Source of the DNA: Viscum album
Taxonomy: Eukaryota; Streptophyta; Magnoliopsida; Santalales; Viscaceae
Assembly: GCA_963277665.1 (NCBI GenBank)
Contig: OY728143.1
Span: forward strand, 532,738,394 to 532,802,393
DNA: 64,000 bases
Direction: 5' to 3'
A model generated the notes under the pieces. The model was not told where the DNA came from. It did not search any database and worked only from the letters and a program-made list of their open reading frames with translations. The translations under genes and the position numbers were made by a program. This document shows positions 1 to 13,450 of the stretch, in pieces (the stretch's first letter is position 1; each line of letters opens with the position of its first letter).

Positions 1-1560
1 TATGTATTCAATAAATTGAACATCCTGATTATGTATAACCCCAGGAAACTCATTAGGGAAAAATTTAGGTATTTATTTACTGCTAGTATATATTTAATAA
101 CAATTATTCCCTTATTTTCAATATTTTAGGCCATATAACTTCTATTTCCACATTTTAACAGTTTCTCAGCAAACTGATATATTTTCAATGATAACAGTTC
201 ATTCATGTATATAAAAATAAACTCTTTCTAAAGAAACTTTATCACTAGAATCAATCAAATCATTATAAATAAAAAAGACAACCCATACCCAAACTAAAAT
301 AAATCACTAATAAGGAAAAACAATCAGGTTATCAGGTAGCGTAGATCCACAAGAATCAATGGTAGGATTACTGTAATTCCTTTTTCTTACAATATCCCCC
401 CTATGGTTTTAACAATAATCTCTAGTTTCATTTATCATACTGAAAATTTAAAATTTACATGAATAATTATTATAAATAAATAATTTTTAGAAGAATATTC
501 AAACAAAATATTAGAAACTTTTGAATAAAAAAACATACAAGGTGTCACTTCATTGTATACCACAACGTCTACTGATGTATTCAAAAAGGATATCATTAAA
601 CTGTTCATATTATAATCATTTATCTATATATCATTCAGATGTTGTTTTGGTAAGTTAATTCTATAATGGCCCATCTTACAATTTTTAAATCACATTATAG
701 TTTTGTTATCAAAATTAAATATATGATCATTTTCATTATAATATTATGCCATAAGTCCATACATACCACATAAAAAAAACATCCATGATTTGTTAAGTAA
801 TTATTTAGTGGGGTTTTTACCACACTTCCCATGAACTATAAACTAAACAATATTACATTCAGATCCATTTGATTTATTCTTACCCATTTATATCCGTCTA
901 GGTCTCTTCTTCTACTTATTATCAAAGAACACATCATGATAGGTGATATTAATTTTAACCATCTACGTACATCAAAAAAGGTCCTCATAACCTTTAAATT
1001 CATGGTTGAGAAATCTAATGGTTATTTTGGTTTCAATCCTAATAATTGATTGATGATAATGTCAAGACACAGAATAATATTTTGAGAATACCATGCCAAT
1101 CTGATGATGATTTTATCATTCAATAAATAAGTATTTAAATCATCTATTTCTATTATATGAATTACATTTCCATCCTATGTAAAATAAAATAATGAAAATA
1201 TTTGATGATTAAAATATTCATAAATTTATCCCATTCCAAGGCATTAGTCTCCAAGCTATATTGGATGTTCCTGACCATTTACCACCACTGGTTGTATTAA
1301 CCTTGAATATGGTAAAAATATAATATTACATATGGATTTTATAAACAACCCATGAAATTAATTATCTCTCAATTGTCATTAATACACCCTACATCCACCA
1401 TTTGGATAAAATACCCAATATAATAATGAGGAGTTTTCTGTAAAAAAAATACACTATCATCGAGTTCCATTATGGTAGATCTTGTATTTATCTTGTATAG
1501 ATCCAACCAAAATATATTGCCTATATAAACTAGTACATCACTATAATAAGATGTTAGGTT
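1..1560 (-). mobile_element. Old gypsy internal remnant (gag/5' leader side), cut by window edge
   Basis: This AT-rich stretch has no usable reading frame. By eye it runs parallel to 7,800-8,640, which is the gag-side interior of the next element copy. Shared stretches include the pair near 820-900 and 7,920-8,010, and the pair near 1,400-1,470 and 8,500-8,560. It is therefore probably the gag/leader side of a second minus-strand element that continues left of the window. No domain can be read any more. Confidence 0.45.
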
Positions 1561-1572
1561 TCAATTCCCATC
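1561..1572 (-). other. Relic primer-binding site of the left old gypsy LTR
   Basis: The position and flanks match the better preserved relic at 8,645-8,656. The sequence has drifted several changes away from the iMet complement. It is inferred from its place next to the LTR edge, and the call is weak. Confidence 0.3.
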
Positions 1573-4281
1573 ATTCTAGGTTGTAGACATAATGGATTTT
1601 GGAATCCCATTTCATTCACAATTTATCTTACATGTTTCTATTGTGGACAACCATTCAGAAGATATTTATCATATATATATCAATATTGTAATTTAATATT
1701 CTTTATCATTTCCACATATTTATAAAGTAAAAATATCTTATATTATTTGCATTATTCTAACCCATTATGTTATATATGAAGTGCCTAGATTCTAACTATA
1801 CAGAATCAACCATAAACATTACAGAATTTAGTAAATTACTTTAAAAATATATAATTTTGGTTTAGAGTTTTAAAATATTCGTACATAATTCATACATATC
1901 ATCCCAAAAAAATAAAATTTTGTAACTTCTATAACACTATACATTTATTTAATAATACCATAGTTTTTAATAAAACTTGTAATCTTTCAACAAATAATAT
2001 TCTGAATTTTTTTCTTGGATTCATTATTCATCATACCCATACTTAAACCAGGTGAATTTAATGATAAACATGGGATCAGAACATGAATATTATTATGGTA
2101 TATAAAACTAATAAAATAAATTGTTAGTCCTTGAAGACATATAAATATATGTAACCAGTTTCAAGAAGATATACATCACTCCATCAATGTATCTTTTACA
2201 TGGATTCTGAAAACCAAGGATTTTCATAAAATAAAGAAAATCATAAAGATAAATTGTGGAAATATAATATTATGATTTTATAAAATGTGGCTACAATATA
2301 ATTTTTAACCTATACATATGTCTTACATTATAACCCTCTTGACTACGATATGGTGTAACTATCATTGTCACAATTGGAGAAACCATATTGTAGACCTAGA
2401 ATATAAACACATCTAATTAAATTGTGTTAGATAAATGTCTCTCCCTTTATTGTAGTAATGTTTTAATAACTATAAAAGAATAAAAAACATGAATTTTATT
2501 TTCATAAAATACTTCCATGGAATTCTAAAAAATGAAAATTTAAATCATGATATTCAAAGAAAAGTATCTTACCCTGAGTTCATCATAATTCAAACTCATT
2601 CAATCCTAATGTTTAATAGTTTAAATAGTGTTATTAATAAATTAAATAACAATATTCATATCATTATTACATTATATAATCATTATATAAAATATTTCTT
2701 GCCATTTGATGGAAATATTTTGTTACTTTCATTATTTTGGGTGCCTTTATTTCGTGGTTTCCATGGTTGGATTATTATGGATTTTCATGATGATTGGTTA
2801 AAATCTCTAAATATAGAAATAAATTGTAATAATATATTACTAGAAATTAAAATTACTCCATAAATTTTTTTTTTATATTTTCACAAATCATTAGAAAAAA
2901 GATTAATGAAAATGATTTAATTTATTTCAGCGTGTTTTACAACCATCATGAAAATTTATCATTTTATTTAATATAATGACTATATATTAGTTTGAGAACA
3001 TTAACTAACAAATATTATGTATAATAAAGTGTATTTTAACAGAAAAATGATTTTATTACTAGCTTTTAAGGTTGTAAATAAAAATAATAACACGTCATCC
3101 ATGATGATGAAAAATCAACGCATCACTGAAAATCATTTCTTTTTTTAAAATAAAATGAGAATGAGCAAGATGATTAATATTTCTGTAAAAATTATAAAAT
3201 TACAGTATATATAAGGCACCATGATTTTAATTATGTGTGAATAATAGGGTTTGTGGAGATATTATGAAAATAAAATAAATCTAAAACAAAATATATGAAA
3301 AAGACCGAGAATTTAGCATCTTGAATTCTGTTCCTTGAGAACATCATAAAAGTCCTTGGTTTTGGAACCATGGTGATGCTAGTAGGTCTATGATATGGGT
3401 ATGATACATGGGATGGTAATTTTAACGAAATTATATAATCTATGTTAATGTGTAGTTGTGAAGAGAAGACTTGGTAAGGGTTGATATTTTTAGAGGAGTT
3501 ATGTGTTTTATCATTAATTTACTCATTAGTTTGTTATTTGTATCAAGGATGTGAATAGTTGGATAATTATCAACATATATAATAATATAATTAAATATAT
3601 CTTGTTATTATTGGATTAAATTATCCAAACATCATCTATGACTCAAAAAAGTATATATTTTTTAAAGCCCATAAATTACTATATTTTACAATTCTCAAAA
3701 AATTTATATATTTTAGAAAAATCCAAATAAATAACCCTAACTACTTTTACATATCTCGAATTCATAAAAAAATTCAATTTTGTGATGATAAATTTAGAAT
3801 TTTGTGAAATATTATTTTAAATTATAATTATAATTTATTCTAAATAGATTAATTTTAAATTTATAACTAATTTTATAACACATTGAAAAATAAATTAAGC
3901 TATTATATAAACATACTAAATTCAAAAGATAAAAATATATTATATATATATTTTACAAAATAATATTACCTTTTAAATAACTATATTAACTATAATATTG
4001 AAAAAAAAATTATATTTCACAAAAGTACAAACTCTTAATTTATAAATTTTCATAAAAATATTTAAATTATTCGGTGATATAAATATGTAATTTTATTACT
4101 TATAAGGTACATAAATGTTATTTATACTATCATATGTGTTATAAAATTCTATTAATAGTTATTCCTTATTGTCTATATATTATAATTTTTTCATTATAAA
4201 TTTACAATGAATTTTACTATTTAATTACACAATAAAAACAAATAATTTTTTAGTACATGGGTCATTAAAGTAACCCCAACA
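1573..4281 (-). repeat. LTR of old gypsy copy A (left, 3' LTR in element sense)
   Basis: About 2.7 kb, matching 8,657-11,401 along its whole length by eye. Good examples are 2,330-2,400 with 9,440-9,500, 3,300-3,560 with 10,440-10,680, and 3,660-4,240 with 10,790-11,385. The right edge is placed at the CA before 4,282, so the minus-strand LTR would start with TGTTGGGGTTAC. The plus-strand 124-codon open frame inside it (2,489-2,863) has no recognisable domain. Confidence 0.65.
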
Positions 4282-4859
4282 TCTGGAAATTATAACCTCA
4301 CCATTTTTATTTACATACTAAACATGTGAGGACAACATTCCCTCATTGAATTTATTTTTCCCATGTTTCTTGTTCAATAATTTGGTTTCTCTTATATCCC
4401 TTATCCTAGTGATTTAACTTATTTCGTAATGCATGAACTGTATGATCATGAATCTGAATATGATTTTATTCATAATAATGTTTCCCATTCAAAGGAACAA
4501 CTTATGGGATCAAAAAAAGAGATGAATCTGGCCTAAACCTGCATATCATTGAAACATGGTAAGCATTGTGCACATGAGACAACCTATATGGCAAATCTAT
4601 ATGGTAGGAAACTATTACAACATTATATAGAATTCCAAATAGTCTAATGAACTATATAAATATCCTTACTTTCTTATAAAAAATCATAAAAAATTTCTAA
4701 TCAGTTATTATGAAGAAACCATGATCAACTACCATGAAAGAAAATTCATTCTTTATATTATATGCATGACTATATTTTTTCTCAGAGATATCCACATATG
4801 TTTTTGGATCATAATTACATTCATAGAAACATCCTATACTAATTATAGTCACATCAAAT
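4282..4859 (-). other. Between LTR and integrase remnant
   Basis: AT-rich sequence corresponding to the 3' end of pol and the untranslated stretch before the 3' LTR of copy A. No domain is readable. The purine-rich tract expected next to the LTR edge at 4,282 is badly degraded. Confidence 0.4.
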
Positions 4860-5345
4860 TTACCCCAACTTCTTCCTAAAATTCTGGGGATCGAGAAGTC
4901 ATTAAATATAAGGCTTCAAAAGGATCCATTTGTATACTAGTATGAACATGATTATTATTATAAAACTAAACTAAAAGAATATGATGATCCCATCATCAAT
5001 GGTAATATATTGAACAAGTACTCAACACGTCTTCCATGTTATGAACTGTTTTCTCTATCTGTCCATGAGATTGGGGATGAATGGCTGTTCAATAATTATT
5101 TTAATTCCAAATTAATTCTGATGGAGTTTCGAAAATTTTTTAGTGATATTATTCTATTGGTCAGATATAATGAATTGATTAAATCTATGTATTTTATTAA
5201 TCTCTTTGAGGTAAAATTGGGAAAGATGATACAAATACATAGTATCTCAAATATTAAAAAAATGTGACGATGTAGTCTTGCAATCAACAATAACCCAAAA
5301 CACATTTTTACTTCAAAAATCCATTGGTAGTACTACAAAAAAATC
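4860..5345 (-). pseudogene. Ty3/gypsy integrase core remnant
   Basis: Read on the minus strand, this segment follows the integrase core of plant gypsy elements. It shows remnants of the region after the first catalytic aspartate, of the segment leading to the second, and of the stretch before the catalytic glutamate. A 69-codon frame at 5,305-5,096 keeps the spacing of this region, but the usual SDRD around the second aspartate reads LTNR, so the active site is lost. The same segment recurs at 33,880-34,460 in copy F. Integrase normally joins retrotransposon cDNA to the chromosome; this one cannot. The family call rests on remembered patterns of plant gypsy pol genes. Confidence 0.65.
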
Positions 5346-6229
5346 AAAAGATATTTTATCCCATTTATACTATACACAATTAAAGGATGAAAAATATAAT
5401 TTGGTAGTTTTCTATATAAATTAACTTGTTGAAAAATCAAATATTTTATCATCAAATCTAAAATATATATTTTTATTCCATCCCACCTATAATACTCCCA
5501 ATGGTCTATTTACATCGTAGTGACTCCTATATTATCTAAAGACAGATAACTATTTTATTCACACAACAATTAATTCATCATTATGGAATAAAAATAAAAA
5601 AATAATATATATCCACATCTATAGAAAAAATTATTAAAATCAAATTCTAGATATTTACCATTCGTAACCATTTATAGAATTTATATAACTCTATGTATTC
5701 CTTTTGCGCTTGTATAATTCAGTCTGAGAGTGATGACTACACTTACACCTACAAGAAAATTGGAATTTATTGATACAATAACATCAAATCCAAAATTCAC
5801 CCTTTCATTAATCAAAGGATAATGTTCAAAATGTAATATAGTTAATTTAGAATTATGTTATCAACTCAAGTAACTATCAAAATTTTTATTTTATAGAAGG
5901 ATAATATATGGTGAAATAGTATTTCTTTATAGGTTGCATACATATTATATACATTTATTTCGATTCAATATAATTAAATATATACAGTAAACATTTATGG
6001 TATGTATATATTTTATAATTGGACTTATAAAAATGATTTCAATATATTCGTATTGAAAAAAAATCATAAATAATAATACAAAATCATTTGTGGGGGAATT
6101 TAATTCATGAGGTTTTAGTTTTCTTTATGCCTATGAAATTATATGATCATTCTATATCATAAATCACCCATGTCCCATCAATGAAGCATTACTATGGATA
6201 GCAAAATTACCATTTCTGGAAGCATGGGA
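5346..6229 (-). other. Probable integrase N-terminus / RNase H zone, unreadable
   Basis: By position this should hold the integrase zinc-finger region and RNase H of copy A. Scattered similarity to the matching part of copy F (34,400-35,500) is visible, for example near 5,480-5,510 and 34,480-34,500. No motif survives. Confidence 0.35.
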
Positions 6230-6663
6230 AAAAACTAAAAATTCCCCGATCTGCATTTCTTTTCCTGAACACAAATATTACAATCTTCAGAACAAATAAA
6301 TTTTACCCATTTCCATGTTATCATACTAGTGGTGTATAAGGCCATGAAAATATTTAAAGAAACCATCCTTAATAACCTTTAAATCCACGAAAATTTTGAA
6401 TCATTGTAACATTTATATGTCTTGACATTTCAATGACCACGTTTTTTGGATAAACTATTATTCAACACTTGTTTTCATTGTTCCTTATAAATGAAATATA
6501 TTGCACCCAAAAATAACATTCATTAAATTTATTGTACATAATATTTTTAATATGTGGTTCAAGAAAAATCCTTATATTTTTATCATTATCTGCATAAATT
6601 ATTGAATAAACATAAATATTACTCATAAAAAATCATAACTAAACAGTCAAATAACGTTGCGTT

Positions 6664-6698
<35 letters not shown>

Positions 6699-7140
6699 AT
6701 GAGAATTAGAGAAAACAATTGAATAACAAAAAAGTATTAATTCCTATATAATGTTAATAACATAGTTTTCAAAATGTTATCCTCCATCATCATCTGCTTA
6801 TATTACTCAGATACTATGTAAATGATGGAAAAATAATGAGCTCACTAGAGATGATAATAATAGTAATCGATATACGAAAATGAATAATTATTATTTATAG
6901 TAATGTTATTCAATTATCAATAATAAATTTATTTATTCATGAAACCATATTTATTTCTAAAGAAAAAAACAGATTAACCCCATGGTGAAGTTATTGGATG
7001 AATGATGCATTTATTAAGAAAAACATGAAACTTATTTTTAAATTCAAGAATTTACAGAAGAGTTATTTGATATAGGGGTCTTGAAAATATATTAGCCTCA
7101 TAAACTATGTAAACAGAAAATTCAACTACTCGATATAGTA
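6230..7140 (-). pseudogene. Reverse-transcriptase remnant of copy A
   Basis: The piece around 6,970-7,030 corresponds to the conserved proline-tryptophan-glycine stretch at the start of gypsy RT when read on the minus strand. It aligns with the matching part of copy F around 35,960-36,020. The rest has too many indels and stops to place the catalytic aspartates. The call depends mostly on position between the integrase remnant and the protease zone, and on similarity to copy F. Confidence 0.45.
6665..6695. repeat. (TA)n microsatellite
   Basis: About 31 bases of alternating A and T, nearly perfect, inside the RT/RNase H zone of copy A. It looks like a later expansion in AT-rich decaying DNA. 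Confidence 0.9.
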
Positions 7141-8644
7141 AAACATCGAGAAACACATCTGAGAAAACATTCAAGAATGTATTCACTACAATCAAATAAA
7201 TTATCTAAACAGTTCAATACATTTCGAAAATTTGGGTATGATAACATTAAATTCATTATTTTAATAGTTTCACAACTTTTTGACATGCTATCAATGCAAT
7301 TGGCCTGTTCTTGAATTCAATCTGATATGTTTTTGGGAAGAAAATACTTCTTTACATATACAATCAATCTTAGTATGATAAATAAAATTTCAATCCATAT
7401 ATACCCTAACATCAAACTCTAAGATGATAAAAAATTAACATTTTTAAATAATGTCCTTCTGCATAGAAAAACATGTAGATTCTTATAATGCCTTTTTTAT
7501 AATAATTTTCCATTGAGTTTTATCCATACACTCTAGATTAATTCCATGAGGTGAAATTTCTAATTTACATAAAAATTCTAAAAAATAATTTAATTTGTAG
7601 ACCCTATATCAAAAATAATATATTTTCCAAATATGAGTTAATAATAAAAGAACCTAATAACACATAATTGGATGACCCATCATTTCATGAATAGTTCAAA
7701 ATGATCTTATTACACATTTTTTCTTTTAAACCAGCGTCCTTCCATCATTCAAATCATTTTTTGGGATGTTATTTTCTTAATTCCTCATATCACCACTTCT
7801 AAAAAACATTATTGTTTTTTTATCAGAATTAAACTAATGATAAATTTCATTAAAATATCCAGTAATATATTCATACTGAAAACATTGAATGCATTTCCCA
7901 AAATTTTTAAAGCATTCTCAATGACTATTTTATCACACATCCCACAAACTATATTCAAATATTTTTTGATATCATATTTATTTGATTGATTCTTAATATT
8001 TTAATTCCATTTATAAATATTAGTATACTTTTTTTCAATTTATATATGATCATTGTAAAAATCTATTTCTATCATCTTAGCACATTGAACAAGATTCTTT
8101 TTACATCTGATTTATTAGGATGTTGAAGCCCTTCAGTAACTTGTAATTAATCCTAAGTAAAATTGAATTATTTTAATATCAATTTACCTAATATTATTTA
8201 GATCATACCATTATAATTGGATTATTTTTTATTGAATCATGGACACTAAATAATCATCTTTTTGTTTGAATTATAGAAATTAGTTTTCAATTTTATATAG
8301 TTCCAACTTAAAAAAAATTGAATAAACATTTTTAAATTCATCACATTAGAAGTCAGGAATATCTTAAATATCTATACTATTATTTTCCATTGACCATAAA
8401 TGGTCATACTAGCCTTAAATGGTTATTAGAAATGCTAACCTTATTACTATTTAAAAACACCGTGACACAAATATATTTTCATGGGATTTAATCCATCATT
8501 CTTCCATGGAAATCATGAGGGTGTTTCCTCATAAAAATATAATATCACCATGTTTGATATCGAAAGCTCTTATTATTCTTTTGAATGGATACCTCATCCA
8601 TTTATATCATACATAACCTAGTCTATCACTATCACTAACTTATT
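7141..8644 (-). other. Protease/gag zone of copy A, decayed
   Basis: The stretch near 7,530-7,600 lines up with the sequence of copy F that is restored when element E is removed (36,500-36,521 joined to 43,328-43,400). This supports a protease-to-gag position. No zinc knuckle or protease active site can be read. The part after 7,800 is repeated at 1-1,560. Confidence 0.45.
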
Positions 8645-8656
8645 GGTTCTAATACC
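8645..8656 (-). other. Degenerate iMet-type primer-binding site
   Basis: The plus strand reads gttctaataccc. The complement of the plant initiator-Met primer site would read GCTCTGATACCA, so most positions are kept and some changes are transitions. It sits immediately left of the right LTR, which is where a minus-strand element should carry it. Element D has a clean version at 61,821. Confidence 0.5.
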
Positions 8657-11401
8657 CACCATTCTAGAATGAGGATTCTGAATGATATCAGCATCTCGCT
8701 GTCGTCCAAAGTTGCTTCCCTATTTTATTGTGGAAAAATATTCTAAAAAGAAATATCATAGATAAATAAAAAATGAATTATTTAAATTATATGTCATATC
8801 AAAATATCAATTATGTATAAATCATTAATGGAATACACATTTTTTCTAACCCCTACCTTTATGTAAGCCATGATCGGATGTCATGCATATGGGCCTAACA
8901 ATAAACATTATATAATCTAGTAAATTATTGTATAATTAACTTCCATAAATTCCAAAATATCTTTCTGGTTTATTGATTTATAAAATCAGTAAATAATTCA
9001 TAAATATAATCCTATAAGAATACAATGTAAATTTTACTAAAATAATATCCATTTATTCCATTGTAATATTTTTCATGAAACCTAAAAATGTTTTATGAAA
9101 AATGATTATAATATTCATATGGGATTATTATTTACTCTTACCCATTCATAAACATTGTGAAAAAAAAATTTAAACATGTTATAATAATTAAAATATATGT
9201 GAGGGACTAAAATGAGAAAATAAACCATTATTAAATCTATACACATAATCATCTAAAATAATTTTCATAAAGATATACTTCTCACCAATATGGTATGATA
9301 TATTTATTTTATGAAAACATGGGATTCCCAAAAATGCATAGAAATTAAAAAACAAAGGAAATGTGTGGAATTACATACGTATGATTTTAACACTTGGGTA
9401 TACCATTTTTCATTGCAATCCACTCATCTACGTTACAATATAACCCTGAGGAATACTTTATCGTGTAACTATCATAAGTGCATTTGGAATAACCATATTA
9501 TCAAAATCCAACTTAAAAATAATTAATGAATTATATAGATATATACGTCCCAAAAAAATCATAAATAATTCCCATAAACCATAACATATTTCTAAAATGT
9601 TAATTATTGTATAAAAACATATTAAGTTAAATGTTTTAAAATTATAAATTTAAATGTGGATTTTACATAAAATCCCCTTAACTCGGGTTCAACTATCATC
9701 AAAAAAATTTAAAACAAAATTTTAATAGTTTAAAGAGTGTTGTTAAAATATTACAGAACTATATTCATATCTATAATATCTTATATGTAATTTTAATGAC
9801 AACTTTTCACCCATTTAATTATAATATTTTTTTTATATATTCATTGCTTCTGGTGTGTGTATTTCTTGGATTCCATGGTTTTTTTAATAAAGAATTTCAT
9901 GTTGAAGTGTTGAAAAAATAAATAAGTGTATTTTAATGTTACAAATACGATTCTAAAATTTTATATTATTATATATATCATTTTATTTTCTAATATTAGG
10001 TTGATTTCTTAGATAAATCATTAATAAAAATGATATAAATTATTTTGGAAATTTTTATAACAATTAAACAGGTATATTGATTTATTTAATATAATGATTA
10101 CATATATCTATTATAACAATATAGAAATTATCATTTCAGTAAAAATTATAACTTTACCATAATAATGGTTTTATGAACATCATTAGTGGTGGTACAATAA
10201 AATAAAAACACATCATCCCTGATGATGGTAAATCAAAACATCCTAGAAAAAAGTTTCATTTTTTAGAATTAGTGGAGAAATAACATCATGAAGAATTTCT
10301 CAACAACATCATATCATTAAAATTTTTATTACTATATTATTTTTTATGACACCTAGATAATTAATTTTTATTACATAATAGTAAATGAAAATAACAATAA
10401 ACAATATAATTGTAAATGAAATATTATATTTTATGTTGAATTGTCCACCTTAAGAACCTCTTAAAGGCCATTACTTTTTGAATTTTAGTAAAACAAAAAG
10501 TTCTAGTAAATGGGGATCATATTAGGAAATTAAAATTTGGTTGAAATTAAACAATCTATAAGGAATTGTGGCTGTAATGTGTATAGGTGGTGAGGGGTGG
10601 TATTTATAGTAGACAACATGGTTTTTCTAGTTGTTTTATTCATTAGATTATTATATTTTTCCTCAAGATTATAAATAGTTTGTATATTTTACATAAATAT
10701 ATTTTTAAATTTATTTATATTTAAATATTATTTGATTTCATAAACCATAATTCATCTACGACTAAATAAATCATGTATTTTTAAATACATTAAATTTCTA
10801 TATTTTATTATCCACAAAAAATCATCACATTTAGAAAAACACCAATAATTCCCCCATACCATTTTTATATTGGTATAATTCAAAAATGAACACCATTTTA
10901 CAAAAAAGGATTTCTAATAATGAGAAATTTTATTTTAAAAAATCATAATTTTTTGAGAAAATTATAATTTTACAATTATAACTGATTTTAGAACACAATA
11001 AAAAATTTATTACGGTATCATAAACTTATCTAATTAAAATATGAATACAAATTATTTATTTATGAATTTAGTTTATAGAGATAATTTTTCTTATATAACA
11101 TTATACTATTTATTAAATTTTAACTAAAATATTTGGTGTCCAAAAAATACAAACACTTAATTGTTCGTCTTCAATATGAAACTATTTAATTATTCAATGA
11201 GATAAATATATATTATTATCTCATATATAATGGATAAAATTTATTTATAAGATCATAATTAAGGTTATAATACTATTTTTATTTATTCCTTAACTTCTAT
11301 AAATATCCCTTATTTCATTATAAATTTATAAAGAATTTGACTATTTAATTTCACAATGAATTTTTTTATAAATACCTATGCTATTTCAGTTATTGTTGAC
11401 A
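8657..11401 (-). repeat. LTR of old gypsy copy A (right, 5' LTR in element sense)
   Basis: About 2.75 kb, the direct-repeat partner of 1,573-4,281. The right edge is placed after TTGACA at 11,401. It holds a recognisable minus-strand TATA box near 10,605. Divergence from the left LTR is high, which indicates an old insertion. Confidence 0.65.
10601..10609 (-). promoter_or_regulatory. Likely LTR TATA box
   Basis: The minus strand reads CTATAAATA, followed by CCACCCCTCACC, a typical setting for a plant LTR promoter. The matching place in the left LTR (near 3,485) has lost the motif, and the third LTR copy near 27,650 has a degenerate version. Confidence 0.5.
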
Positions 11402-11950
11402 TGATATAAAAAGAAAATATTCTATATCATTTTTGAATATTCCATGGTATGTGATCCAAAATAGTCAACCTCCTATATTTATCATATGTTAAAATCAACA
11501 GAATAAACCATTTAATCAAAACATAATATATGTATAGTGCTTCAAAACATTTTTAGGGAATCTAATTTTAATTATTAATCTAATGGTTAGATAATAATTA
11601 TATGAAAAACATTATTAGAATGTAATTTTTTTATTAAAAACACATATAAATATTCTCTTTTTTTATTTATATACTTCTTGGATGACATGAAATATCATAT
11701 TAATAAACCAGTACCATCACGAAATTTTAATTATTATACTGTATTCAATTACTAAATTTAATTATAAAAAATAAATTCACATTATTACATTTAGAGGATC
11801 TGATTAATGTCTATTTGTATGAAATTATATTATAAATATTATATAACAATCAAATATATTAAAATTTAGACACTTCAAATTTTTAAAAATTTTAAATCAT
11901 TATATATAATCTTTTTAGAGAATAAATTTTCCTTTATATAATAAAAATTT
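11402..11950. other. AT-rich stretch, nothing recognised
   Basis: This lies between the right LTR of copy A and the third LTR copy. There is no reading frame, RNA gene or repeat that I can support. Confidence 0.4.
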
Positions 11951-12785
11951 AATGAAATAAATCATGAACACTAATATATTCGTACTTACTATTAACCTCT
12001 TTGAAAAAAAATTATAAATTTTTTAAAAGATTAAAATCATTATTATAAAACACATAAAATTAATAAAAAAACCTTTTACATAATTGTGAATGAAATAAAT
12101 CACAAAATATAGCTTTCCATTAATATAATAATAATTTCTCTAGTATAATAAATTACAATCTCATTAAAAAAAATTAATATTTTTTTCGAAAGGAAATTTT
12201 TAATAAATCATAAATGAAAATGTATAACCATTATTCTTTATTTGATAACATATTAACAGATGAAATTATTTCTTTGTAAAACATATATTAATACCCTAAA
12301 ATTACATAATCATTTAATTAAAAAAATATTATTTTCATTCCTTTTAACATAAAAACCCATGAAAATATATTTAAAAAAAATCAATTTCTATAGGTTCATT
12401 GACACATCGTCTTGTCAAAAAACATATAGGAACCCACACATTCTTTTATAAGTAACATGACCAACATCAAAAAACAATTCCATATAGAACATAAATATAA
12501 TCTGATGCCTTGGAGAGCTATATCAGGCTCAACCATTATAAGATCTATAAATTCTTCACCATCCATTAATAAAAAATACTGATCCTATAACATACACAAA
12601 ATACAAAAAAATCATATGGAAACCTTGATAAAAAATAGATTTGATCCCATAAGTAAATCCATTTATAATATTATTATAACCCCTTTAATTTAAAATGAAA
12701 TTTTCAAAACTAAAATACCATATAAAATGGGAAGGAGTAATTTTTAATGAAGAAATGAAATCATATTATAGAAACCAAATATCTA
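11950..12785 (-). repeat. Third copy of the old gypsy LTR, left part (split by element B)
   Basis: The segment 12,560-12,785 follows 2,160-2,400 of the left LTR. Joining 12,785 to 26,261 restores a continuous match to 2,390-2,440 of that LTR, which shows that element B was inserted inside this LTR. The left boundary is a guess from LTR length. Confidence 0.55.
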
Positions 12786-13326
12786 TGTAAAGAACCTAAA
12801 TTTCTTGGAAATTTGTTTTTAAATACATGGGATTTTTACGAGTATGTGAAAATTTAAGGCTCCTGTTTCTGAGGCCCGATGTGTTCGGAATCAATTTCTG
12901 AATATTTATATGGGTACTTTTAGTTAACATATGAGCGGGATTTTATAAATTTTGAACCATTGATCGAAACTGAAATATGATGGCACTGTTGATCTTGTAG
13001 TGCCAATATTCGATTAAGAAGACTTTCATTTCGACGGTAGTGAGTCGTGAATAAAAGATACTTTTTGACTTTAAAAAAATTACGACACTTCATTTTATTT
13101 TTTAAGGTGGATAGTGTTGGGTGGGTTTGTTGAAACCTCCCCATGGGAGTTGGTGGTGGGACCGACACACCCTAACCTCCCATGAGAGGTTATGGTGGTG
13201 GAACCCACACGAGCATAACCTTCCTATTAAGGATAGGGGTGGGGACCACCTGACCCCTATTTATGGTGGAGGATGAATCCTCTCCACCCCCCATCATTAA
13301 TGAGGTAGGACCTCTTAACCTACTCT

Positions 13327-13450
13327 GTGCAATTAATTTATCAAACACACGTGCCAATTAACTGTTCCAATGCACGTGGAAATTAATGGTGCCAAGGAAC
13401 GTGCTGATTAATTATGCCAACGCACATGCCAATTAATTGTGCCAATGCGT
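13327..13450. repeat. Five-unit 25-bp tandem repeat with G-boxes (B 5' LTR)
   Basis: Units start at 13,327 (24 bp), 13,351, 13,376, 13,401 and 13,426. Each follows the pattern gtgccaattaattgtgccaa plus five bases. Perfect CACGTG G-box cores fall on the first two unit junctions, at 13,348-13,353 and 13,373-13,378. The 3' LTR has only two units at the same place (23,447-23,495), so the array length changed in one LTR after or during insertion. A regulatory role is possible but is inference. Confidence 0.8.

Larger units (their letters stand above)
1573..11401 (-). mobile_element. Old Ty3/gypsy element (copy A), heavily decayed
   Basis: Two long direct repeats, about 1,573-4,281 and 8,657-11,401, flank an interior with recognisable minus-strand integrase and reverse-transcriptase remnants. 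On the minus strand the order is LTR, primer site, gag/protease zone, RT, integrase, LTR, which is the Ty3/gypsy order (integrase last). Base composition is extremely AT-rich and indels are frequent, so this is an old copy. No target duplication could be recognised. Gag-like sequence also lies left of the left LTR, so the structure may be a tandem LTR-interior-LTR-interior array rather than a simple element. Confidence 0.7.

Noticed and set aside
2489..2863. A 124-codon plus-strand open frame
   Set aside because: It lies inside an LTR-like repeat, has AT-driven I/N/F-rich content and no domain, and its partner at 9,600-9,900 is not open.
5010..5267. An 85-codon plus-strand frame
   Set aside because: It is the opposite strand of the decayed integrase of copy A.
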